DNA of 64,000 bases from Bryopsis sp. KO-2023 (Eukaryota; Chlorophyta; Ulvophyceae; Bryopsidales; Bryopsidaceae). The notes under the pieces are model-generated. The model was not told the origin of the DNA, made no database searches, and worked only from the letters and a program-made list of their open reading frames with translations. Location: contig BSYQ01000001.1 of assembly GCA_030272585.1 (NCBI GenBank), positions 7,068,001-7,132,000 on the forward strand, written 5' to 3'. The position numbers and the translations under genes are program-made. How positions within the stretch are numbered: the stretch's first letter is position 1; every line of letters begins with the position of its first letter. Below are positions 10,786 to 20,750 of the stretch, piece after piece.

Positions 10786-10866
10786 ATCTTTTTTGTACTT
10801 GTTTCAGCATCGTGGAGGGTGATGGCTCTCTCTTGCTGTGTGTTGTAATTATTGATTGATTTATTG
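10786..10866 (+). mobile_element. 5'-truncated LINE relic (3' end only)
   Basis: Matches the extreme 3' end of the retrotransposon at 33998-37565: CAGCATCRTRGAGGGTGATGGCTCTC, then TTGCTGTG and TTGTAATTAT, in the same order as 37504-37552. It is followed by a degenerate ATTGATT-type tail instead of the ATTATG repeats. It is an old, severely truncated insertion of the same family. No target-site duplication could be recognised. Confidence 0.8.
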
Positions 10867-11312
10867 ACAAATATCCCCCCAAAACATGATCATGAAAAAG
10901 CTTCAAGGAATGCTATGAGCAGTGACCAAAAAAAATGCATTCCTGGAAAAAAGATACAGATCATTATGGGAGTTATGTCTGGTTTGGATTGAGTTTGATG
11001 GGCCTTTTTCGACACGATCGCTCCATATCAACTTCATCTAAATACAAATTTATTTTGTATTACCATTGTATATAACCAGGGAGGAAAAAGGTAAGCATGA
11101 ACGTAAACCTGCTGATTGTTGTGGTTCATTGTGTGCTTGTATTTTGCTGGATCTACCGGGGCCATGGGTTGTATATTTTGTTTTCCCAGCCCTTTCAACC
11201 ATGAATGCGAAGAAACGAGGAACGTCTCTCAGTCTAATCAGACCCCCACCTCGAGCGATACAAGAACCCACGCTCAGTTTTCTTGTTTCGTGATTTCAGC
11301 CGTTCTGGGAAA
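10867..11312. other. Upstream region of the 11.3-kb secreted-protein gene
   Basis: Noncoding; short ORFs only. It ends at the ATG of the small secreted-protein gene and presumably holds its promoter, but I see no defined element. Confidence 0.4.
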
Positions 11313-11948
11313 ATGCTGCTTTCAAACACTTCGCTTGTTACCAAGCTCTGCTGCTGCCTTTGTCTTTTGATGATGTCCGTCGCTGGGCGTAAGTTCCGCA
11401 TTTTCTTTTCCGGTTTCGTTGCTTGGGGGATCCTTGTTTTTTCGATGGGTAGGGATGGCTGTTGTTCCGCATTCGCAGAAAAGATGCTCGATGATTGCAA
11501 AGCACGAGGCCGCACTGCCGGATCGTATGCACTCATACCCTCTTGCGAAAAATTGAGAAACGCCTGTCCCCCTCCGAAGCGCAACTCATCGATGGGATCC
11601 AAACCACGTTTTCAATACGAGTTTCCAAAACGTGAGTCTTGACGCTCGAAAATGAAAACCACCGCGCCACCCCGTTGGGAATCCCAACACGAACGGTCGA
11701 CTTTTTTTTCTTTCGATGTTCTCAATCCAGGACTGCCGAACGGAGCCACTCCAGAGGCGTGCGTTACTTTGTTCCAGCTCAGCTGCCAGAGGGCAGCAAA
11801 CGATGCCCTCAGAAAGAACGCGGATGGTGATTGTTCGAATCTTGCGATCCATGGGCCGTCCTTCCCTGCAAAAGGCTGCGAAGATGCGGAAGAAGCGTTC
11901 GCTGTCTTCAGCCGCACAGTCAAGGACATATGCGGGCAGACGCCGTAG
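11313..11948 (+). CDS. Small predicted secreted cysteine-rich protein (novel)
   Basis: Three exons, 11313-11388, 11479-11631 and 11731-11948, are joined by strong GTAAGT and GTGAGT donors and CAG acceptors with matching phases, giving 148 residues. The N-terminus is a clear signal peptide (LCCCLCLLMMSVAG, ending near residue 25). The mature part contains eight cysteines (contexts DDC, PSC, NAC, EAC, LSC, GDC, KGC, DIC), an even number consistent with four disulfides. No domain is recognised, and the C-x-W motif of the 3.2-5.6 kb secreted protein is absent, so the two need not be related. No membrane anchor follows the signal peptide, so secretion or wall/vesicle targeting is likely. Confidence 0.7.
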
Positions 11949-12608
11949 AGGGCATCAGTGGGAAATGCGTTTCACCATTGCAGTGGTGGCTGCAGATTTC
12001 TTCATTTTGGCAGGAGATATCCGTCGATCCTGCGAATGCTATGGCTCTCGGGTTGAGGTTTTTTTTTCGAGTTGTTGGTTAGATTTTTGTTTTGCCCAAT
12101 GGCCCCTTTCCCTGATTTGGAGGGCACCAAACAGGATGAAAACTGTGTCATTGCACCAAGATGTTGAGAAACAAAGGCATTGGGGAAAACAAGCTTTGGA
12201 AGCAAAAACCAAACTACGTGATTGCTAAGATTCTCAAAGGTCAAAGATGGAATTTAAGGTGAGCTCCTTTCCTGTCGATGGACAAAAAGGGAGGGTAGTG
12301 GTGGTGAGCTCCGTGTTGTTGGGGTATTGTGTCATCCCAGAAAGGAATGATATAATGCAGCATAGAAAGGAAGAAGTTTTTCAACAAAGCAATCGTCTCC
12401 ATATCGTTCATTGAGATGCCGAAACCTTCTTCCCTCCCTCCTCTGGGAAGTGATGGCGACACTCAAAAGGTTTTACGTCCAAAACTCAGTACCACAACAA
12501 AAATCTCGTTATATGCACACACTTGAACCAGAAAAACTTCAGAAATTCACCACAATTCCAAACAAACAGCCCACCATGCGGATAGCAGGAAAGTTGAAGG
12601 TAGGACGA
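11949..12608. other. Intergenic, no gene recognised
   Basis: Between the small secreted-protein gene and the second 427-bp repeat. Contains only unsupported short ORFs on both strands. Confidence 0.45.
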
Positions 12609-13035
12609 TTGATATCGTGGGGCTTCAAGTAATCACGATAACTCTGCAGATTGCGATATTCCTTGTGACAGATTGAGTTTGGCTGAAGATATGGATTTGT
12701 ATTTATGCATTGGGAAGAAGAGTGAATCCAGGAAACGGCAAGGCCAAGAAAGTGGAGGTGGATGGATTTTTCTATGTGTTAAAACTTCACCACCCGTGTA
12801 AGTAACCCGGCTGTGGTCCTCACTTGGAGGACCCATAGTCCTGGTTTTACATCCCTGAATTGAAAGCAACCCCACACGCTGGGTTGCACACCCAGCTGGG
12901 TTGTGCGAATGCACTATTTTTTGGCAGGTTTCGTTCCTTGTGGCCTGCTTTGGCTGGCAACGATCAAAGTGTTTTTTTGAAGTTTCACGCAGGTTGAGGA
13001 TTCACATAAACTTACAGAAATTAAACCTATCCTGC
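12609..13035. repeat. 427-bp dispersed repeat, copy 2
   Basis: Same orientation and length as 6249-6675, without indels. The two hairpins are fully conserved at 12815-12833 and 12878-12896. The copy lies 93 bp beyond the stop codon of the RUN-PX-RH gene, in that gene's 3' flank. Confidence 0.9.
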
Positions 13036-13127
13036 ATACTAAATGAAATGTCAAGTTCACAACACTCGTCCAACCAACAAAAAAAAAATGGAAAGAAAAA
13101 CATGGCACATTATAAAACAAATCATAT

Positions 13128-16100
13128 TCAGTCATCATATTTGAGCACTGCAGTGGTTGCTATGCGTCCGACCCTTCCTGACATCGCTTCCAGCCATCGA
13201 GGTAAACTTGAAAAAGCACTTCCCTTGGAAATATCGATCAAATCTCGCAATGACCAAAAGTCGGGACTCTCTAAAAGGTGGCCATATGTTCCTTGTAGCA
13301 CACACACAAACAAATCTCACAAGCTCCTTCTCTGGGGGTTGTCATTTCACATCCAACATTTCGCACATCAGCATGATTATGATTATGATTATGTTTTATG
13401 TGTATATGTGTCGGACAGATGGTCAAATCCTTTTCTCAGTCCCTGCCAACGACCCAGATCCTCAGAATTTTCAGAATCAGACAATGAACGCACAACAAAA
13501 ACCCCAAAGCCAACCCACCAGCTTCCACCACCAAACTCTCCGCCATCGCTTTCCCCTCGGCTCCGGCCCCTTTCACGATATCCACTGTCCTTATCACCTT
13601 TTGCCTCAAGGACTGCACCCTGGCCAGCAACGGAACCCTTGCAAACAGCCCAGCGTTGATGACTCCCAAACATAGCAACGGTTGTGTTTTGATCGAGGCC
13701 AGGTACTCCTTGCTGGCAATGCACACTGCCTTTTCCGTGAAATCCCAATTGTGGAGGACATCAGCGGGAATGACCTCCGTTTCGTTCTTGTGGCATTTAT
13801 TGCAATAGAGGAGATTCGTGTAGTGGCATTTCAATGGTCCACTGGAGGCGGATGACCGCCAGAAATAAGACGTGAAAGACTTGGGAGGGGGGAAATCTGG
13901 AAGAAGAGAACTGCATCCTGGACAGAGACCCCCCTGCATGGCTACTAATTCTCTGTCTGTGTGTGCGGGTTGCAACTCAACCAAAAGCCTGAAAACCACA
14001 GAAATGAAAAAAAAAGACCTCAAAATGCAACAAAATAACGGGACAAATTGACAGCTTTTAAAAAACGTGCCAGGGAATAATACCAACCTCTGGGAGTCCC
14101 CCAATGCATCTGTGGGCGTTCGTGCACGCAAGCTCTCCTTTTCAACATCCACAGGGGTTTCCTCCCGTTCAGTGACCTCGCCTGTTCTGACCTTGACTCC
14201 TTTCAACAAGTGCAAGGGGGCATCCAGGAAAAATGCCACCTCTTCCCACCCGAAAGAAGCTGGATAAGACACCCGGAGATCCCACAGACACTGCCTCATC
14301 AACGCATTCCTGGCTTCCACGATTTCAGGAGACAGCCGCGATCGACCGGTAATGTGACGAGATTTTTTTATGTTGTCCCATGATTTGGGGAGAACCACGC
14401 CTTCACGGGCTTTCACTTTTTTCCGCAGAGAGGCCAAATCTCGAAAACGCCGGGTCACCTGTGCGCGACATCAACCAACATATATTGGCATCTGAATCTC
14501 TCCAAAAGCATATTTTCCATTGTAGAAAACCATGTCTGAATGGAGAGCTTAGTCATAGACCCATAAGATGTACCTGCCAATTCGTTCCATCTGATGCTGT
14601 AACCTCCATGACGTATACAGTGAATTCCCCTGAGCTACCTTCCACCGTTTCGGCTCGAATGACATCGACATCTTTCCACACGCCCTCCCAGGCTTCTTGC
14701 CCGACTCTCGGCACTCCACCTGGAGGAGACCCCTTGTGCGTGGTGGAAGAAACCTCAGCAGGCACCCCACTGACATTCTGAAACAATAAACCAAAAACCC
14801 AAATGAAAATTATGTCGACCAAACCAATCCCCATAAACTTATACACAGGCTCGATTTCAGCTCTGGTTACCGTTCCGAAGCCACCAGAATATCGGTCGAC
14901 GTCAGCCATGAAATCCCCCCGGATTAACTCATCCAGAGCATCCATCGCTTGCCGACTCGTTACGGATTCCACGTCCGAGGATGAGGAAAAGGCATCGCTG
15001 TCCAACCCCCCCACCAACTCTTCGGGAGAGAATCCCAGGTCAGACGCATGCAAATCCTCAAACTCTTCCAAGCTCAAACTACCCCAATCCCGCTTCGCCA
15101 GCATGAAGTCCCCCCCTCTACCTAATTTCACACCCGAAGCCACCTCTACTTCGGCTTGTTGCATTATCTCCTGGAAGGATTCCTCGATCTTGAGATCATC
15201 CATCACCGGGTCTGTGTGTTTTTCGAGTCTGTCATCTACTCTGGCTGCTTCCTTGTCCGCCACATTTCTATTGGATGCTTCGGTGGAGTCGACAATCAGC
15301 CCACGCAAACTCCATTCCCTATTAACTCCAACCAGCCTTCCCCCATCATGATCAATCTTATTCAAAACTTCACTTGTGGATTTCACAGCGACGTCTGTCT
15401 TGTCGCTACACTCAGTTTTTTCGTCCTGCAGTGGATTAGCTACGTGGCCAGCATCCGGAGCACCCCTTTCTGAATTCCCTTCCAACGGATCAACAGGAAA
15501 CCCAACGTCATCCTGTGCTGACTGTTCAAATTTGACGGATTCCACTGGTGGAGAGATTTTAGTTTCCCTGACCAATCTAGTCCCACAGCTTGGAGCGCCG
15601 CCACGGGCATCAGAAACCAAGCCCCCTTCCCTCATTATATCCTCAATCTGTTCGGAAAACGTTTTTTCAATTTGGGAAGAGTCATCCACAGATGGAGCAG
15701 AATCGACTTTTGCCTCTGCGTGGACCTTGTCTTCCTGGGTGGTGTCCCCCCCAGCATCAACATCGAGCCCAGCTTCCTGCCCATCCACCAAGCCAGCATT
15801 TCCACCGACCCTTTTCACATCTTGGAGTGCTTTCTGCTGTCGATCACCTCTACCAGCCTCCAAATCAAGCTCCTCCCCACCCATCCCCAACAATCTGGCC
15901 AGAGTTGTGGGGGAGAGGGGCTCGCTCCCCTCGAAACTGCTGAAAGGCAGCGGTGACAAAGCTGGGGTGGATGCAGGCGTTTCCTCCACACTGGGGGGTG
16001 GAAAACTCTCCCCATCGAAAGTCACCACTCTCTTCTTTTTCTGGGATTTGCGTCTGGGGATGACTGGCATCGATGCCGTAGAATTTGGGGAAAGAGGGTT

Positions 16101-18088
16101 CGGACTGGGGGAAACGCTAGCCACCTCTGGAGTTTGAGATAGGGTCAACGTGGGACTGGAAGATGCAACTCGCCCTGCAATTACAGCTTCCACGATAAGA
16201 GTAATCATACAGGAAATTTCCAGGGACACATTCGCAGAGCAACATTCCCACAGCACTGGTCTTTCTTTTTTTCAGCATTTCCTCGCCAATCAATGTGGCA
16301 ATAGATAACAGTCCATGTTGTAGGCTTTTGTATTCTCTTTTTTCAAAAGAAATGTCACACTAAACATACAAAAACATCAATCACAAAACTTTCATTTTCC
16401 CCTCTTTCTTTCCCCCCAAAAAGATGCGCAAGATATGACGCTGCCAGGGCTTCTTTTCAAAGCTTTCTAGGATGCCTTTCCCCAAAAAACATTCTTTGAT
16501 TCCGTTCCACGACGAACATACCCGTGAGCCTTGCCCACACATTCACTTCTCCGTCCTCCTCCTTCCCTGGCCACTTGTCCACCGCCAGAAGGAACCTCAC
16601 TCCGTCCAAACCCTCCAATGCATCCACAAACTTAGCCCTCCCTTCCTCCCGGCCCATGATCGATCCTCTCTCATACCACCCTTCCCAAAACGTCTCCTCG
16701 CCCACCAATGCCTTGAACCTTTCCTCCAGATTTCCAGAATTCAAAGAGCTCCTCAACCATGCGTGCAATTGATGGCTGTGTCCAGACACAGATTCCATTC
16801 CCTCGATCACATCCACTCCCAACCCGTCGGGCAGGACCTCAAGATTCGCACTCATCAGTTGGGCGTTTTTCAGAGCAAAAAATGGGAAGTTGTGACCCTT
16901 GGCGATCTTGTCACCGATATCAGTGAAGAATTTGAGCCCTGCACTTCCGCTCGGCCTCCAAGGACGCGGTTTGTTCCGCATGTGAAATCCCAACACTTTC
17001 TCAATGGCTGCGCACAAATCCAGAACGTTTTGGCAGTCACTACCAACGGAGTCCTGGGCAGACAGGTCCAACAAAGCTCGGGATGCAGCCCTGACGTCAT
17101 CCACCAATTGCTCCCCTCCAGGAATAAAACCTTTGAACTCATCACCTGAGTCAACTAACCCAGACGTGGACACACCTTCGGAAGCCCCCGTCACTGTGGA
17201 GAAAGCGCTCGATGGACTTCTGGGGTAGTGATCCCCCCTCAGCTCAGCTTCAAGGTCACTCACGGATATCCGCAGCAACGGATCTCCTGTCGATAACTCC
17301 TTCTCGAGCTCACCGATCGATAACTGTGGCTGTGGCTCCGTTTTCAAAACCGATCCCAATTCATGGCCGCCCTTCGGCTCCACCGAGTCCTCCTGCTCAT
17401 GCACCACTTTGCTGGAACTCTTCCGGAATAAACTTTGCAGAAATTCAGGCTTCTTCTTCTCCCCCGCAGCCATGCCAGTCGAATCTTGATGCTGCCCACT
17501 CGTTGACTCATCTTTTTGCCCCTCGCTCGCTCGTCGCTCCGAACCAGACAGAACAGGATGAAGGAACCCCAGGCCTGATTGATTCAACCAGTTTGGTTTT
17601 CGCTTCTCCATCACACCAGCATGGACCTCAGAATCTTCTTCCAATTCTGCGTCTTTGGATTTCCCGATGCCCCCTGTGGTCACCTCGTCCACAGCCGAAC
17701 CCGTTTTCTCGCTTTCCTGGGCGTGGGAAGGACTTAGCGGCTTCACGAAAGGCTTGGCAATTCCGCTCCACACATTCTGGAAATTGATCGGATTCCTTTT
17801 GGGATGCTCCGGGCTTTTGACTTTCTCTCTCCTTTTGTCTTTGGCTGGGAGGGGTGCTTTCAGCGAGGGGATCTTCTCCAGATTTGCTGGGAGTTTCGAC
17901 AGACTGCCCCACATGGTGTTGAACCCACTTGCGACGTCAGCCATGAAGGAACCGCTGGAGTCCCCACCGCCGGATGGATACACAAATCCGACTGTCACAG
18001 GACCCTCTCCTGGAAGAAACCCATGCATATTCAAACTAGCGTCGTGCGATGTTATTCTCGAAAAAAGGAGCGGATCTTGACTGGCCAT
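13128..18088 (-). CDS. RUN-PX-Rubicon-homology (DUF4206) protein
   Basis: Six exons join with perfect phase: 18088-16522, 16174-14871, 14777-14574, 14458-14088, 13988-13519, 13291-13128, giving 1359 residues. A long disordered N-terminus leads to a RUN domain (about 325-520; LDLCAAIEKVLGFH, HAWLRSSLNSGNLEERFKAL). An acidic linker of about 450 residues follows, then a PX domain (about 985-1110; EFTVYVMEV, NWQVTRRFRDLASLRKKVK, LPKSW). Last is a Rubicon-homology region (about 1155-1355) with the CPGC and YCNKCHKNET zinc-ligand clusters, VIPADVLHNWDFTEKAV, and ESPDFWSLRDLIDISKG. PX binds phosphoinositides, RUN and RH bind small GTPases, and related proteins act in endolysosomal traffic and autophagy. 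The C-terminal second Cys cluster of RH proteins is not seen. The start is the first in-frame ATG; an upstream exon is possible. Confidence 0.85.
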
Positions 18089-18277
18089 TTTGCAATACCT
18101 GCCTCATCGTTAGCCACTTGCAGCACCACTCGAACTGGACCCTCCTGTTCATGAGAGAACGCTTTTTCAAGCTTTGCACTCAGCCCTTTGGAGGATATCC
18201 CTGTAGAAGCAAGACAAACACACTTTCACTCAACCACTGAATCCTCTCTACAGAATCCGAGAGGGGTGCATCTCAAT

Positions 18278-19727
18278 TCACAGCTTGGTGTGGGATCCCG
18301 ACAACTTCCCGACAATTTTTTTCTGCATGATAGGAACTGGCTTGTGTTGGTCTTTTATTGAAGTGATGCGACATGGCTGTTTGTGGAGACTCACTGCGGA
18401 AAATGGGTCCATGTGGAGGTTGGGCTCGGGAGGGGGTGCTAGCCGACGAAACTGTATGCTGGTCAATGGATGATTGAGGCGACAATGGCTCAGACAACGT
18501 GTCACCGACAGACTCCACTGAGGAAGGCACTTGCACTTTCGGAACTGGTTGAAGCAGTCCCTGCAGAAACATATCCCTCCCTGGTAAATCTTTTACTCTT
18601 GCATGTTGCTTGGATTCGGAAACTCACCATTTGTAGGTGTACCAAGCAGGATTCGAACCAATGTCAGACCCACCACCGAATTAATCGACTCTTGACAGAA
18701 CACTTCTCCGGGTCGAAATCAAACTTCCAAAATCCCCCCGAAATTTCAAATTTAGTTGTGAATGGATGATTGACACCTGCCCAATTTCAGCAGTTGTTTG
18801 AAGCAAACAAATTTTCGCTCCTCCAGAACACCTACTTTTAATTTTGCGGCAAGATGTTCGAACTCTTTCCGTGCCGATTCATTGCACATCACTGCTCCAG
18901 GCAAATAAGCAGACATGATGTGGAACTGGGTCGGAATCTTTTGGATGAAACCGCATATAACTCCCTCGTTCAAACCCTGCACCAAAAAAGAGCAACATTT
19001 ATGAAAATGAAAAGGAAGGGGGGAGCAGCCATATATCTATCTGTCTATATATAGATATCACTGCAAATGACAAAAACATTGCTTACAATGTTTGAAATCC
19101 AGGGAATGCACCTGATCATTGAAATTTTGATCCTGTGATCCACAAGAATTAAAAGCTTCTCAACTGACCTCTTGAATCCACAGGTCCATCTTTCCATTAT
19201 CGCCGAGTCCCTCTAGCCTGGCAAAAGCTTTGACCTTTTCGATGGAGGGGTGCAGTAGCACAGGAAACGCGCGTCCGACGACCAACACGAGATTCCATAT
19301 GTGGCCACGAACGGCTCTGCTGCCCTCAAAGTCGTCCTTGGGTTCATTAAGGATAGAAAAAAAACGAATTCAGCACTCTGACTGAACTGCGAGGGTTCAT
19401 GCAACTCCAGAAAGACGTCACGTTGTTCGATAGACAGTTTCGACCAGGGTTTGAACCTCAGCGCCGCGGTTCCCCGAACATGAGTCGACAGAATCAACTC
19501 TCGACGGGGGGAAACGTACGGCGCAGCCGAAAGGTTTTCTTTTGGGGCTGAAAGGAGTGACTAAAGTATCAATCTTTGGAGCGCCGGACCTCGAGTAGGG
19601 CTCTGACGGCTGGGATTATGACGTCTGTTTCGTCTTGAGATGATGGACCCCCCTTGCTCGTCGCAGACGTCACCAGGTGGCGGAGTTTCGACAACAAGGC
19701 TTCGTGCTTGTCTGTGACGTTTTCCAT
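18278..19727 (-). CDS. Unrecognised multi-exon gene with C-terminal Cys cluster
   Basis: Minus-strand gene with ATG at 19727 opening MENVTDKHEALLSKLRHLV. Visible exon segments: about 19727-19590; about 19497-19375 (FKPWSKLSIEQRDVFLELHE); about 19330-19170, ending WIQE before a GTCAGT donor; about 18976-18842 (GVICGFIQKIPTQFHIM, EFEHLAAKLK before GTAGGT). A phase-0 continuation at about 18585 gives the cluster CFCRDCFNQFRKCKC, then an open frame to 18278. Exon limits are approximate and at least one junction (19590/19497) is uncertain. The hydrophobic-helix pattern suggests an all-helical protein ending in a small metal-binding motif. I do not recognise the family. It lies tandemly upstream of the RUN-PX-RH gene, with 189 bp between. 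Confidence 0.5.
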
Positions 19728-20750
19728 TTTTGTTTTTCTCCTCTTGAAGAAAGGAAAAAGAAGTCACCGAAAAACGGGGCCTGGACTGTTTCTATCCTCG
19801 GCCTTCTAATCTCTCGTCGCCATATCACATCGTCAGTACTGAAGGCAAGCCGGTTTCGGTCCATACACGAAACGAAAGGTTGAGTAATGCTGACGGGATG
19901 CAGCTCAGAGGGCAAAGTATCAAAAACCCCCTAAATCTCAGTCGGTCATCGAAAATGTCTGTCATAAGGGTAGAGGGGTGTTTAGGGTCGCGTTAGCCGC
20001 CGCAGCGACCGCGCGACCGGCGTGCGAGTTAGACCGGCGCGACCGAAGCGAACGCGACCGCCGCGACCGAAGCGCCAGCGCCCATCGCCGTGTTTTTTTT
20101 CTCGTCAGTCTGACTCTGCGACATTTTGGACGCAGTCATCACAATTACTCAGCGCAACTCAGTCAGACGGAAATTTAGGGGTTTTTCGAGACGCTGCCAG
20201 CTCAGAGGGTGTGAGTCATGATTGCATTCAAATATCATCATCTGAACACAACAAAATCACGAGTGCAGCTCTTCGCTGAAAAGATGGGGGTGTGGTGAAA
20301 TGAAACATCAGGCAAAGGCAGGGGCCAAAGATTCCACAGGGCGAGCTGATCGAAGCAGCAGAGGAGGGAAATAGAACTGCATCAAGACAAATCTATCACA
20401 ACTTTGAACCAGAAAAGAAACAGTGGAAGTAAGTCGAAGAACCGATGTTGAGAAGAATGAGAGGAAAGGAATGCTGGATTCCGTGGAACCTTGCTGGCAT
20501 TGCCAAGGAAAGGAGGGGTTGGCAGGGAGGAAAGGAATAATTTGCAGGGCAAAAAGCAAGAAGAAGTGGGGGAAACCACTTTTCAACGTTTTGGCATCGG
20601 TTCGCACATCACTGTCACTTCTTATTTCCTGAGAAAGTAATGGAAGCAACAAAGTTAGCCAAGAGTCTGAATTCTTTGACTAGCTTCTGATCTCGTGCCC
20701 AATTTTGCCTTTCAGCCAGGATACTGTTTCGCTCATACCAACCAAAGTCC
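19728..20750. promoter_or_regulatory. Upstream region with GCGACCG-rich CpG patch
   Basis: This gap separates the 5' end of the 18.3-19.7 kb gene from the 3' end of the next minus-strand gene. At 20005-20069 the heptamer GCGACCG occurs five times within 65 bp, forming the most CpG-dense patch I noticed in this window. It sits about 280 bp upstream of the ATG at 19727, a plausible promoter position, though that role is inferred. No coding exon is supported. Confidence 0.4.

Noticed and set aside
13376..13400. (ATTATG)n-like run as a third LINE terminus
   Set aside because: Shares only the simple hexamer with the LINE tail; the adjacent 3' UTR words are absent and it lies in an intron of the RUN-PX-RH gene.
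18640..18730. Perfect tRNA B-box (GGTTCGAATCC) on the minus strand
   Set aside because: Flanking T-stem bases do not pair and no D arm, anticodon arm or acceptor stem could be folded; it lies in an intron-like part of the 18.3-19.7 kb gene.
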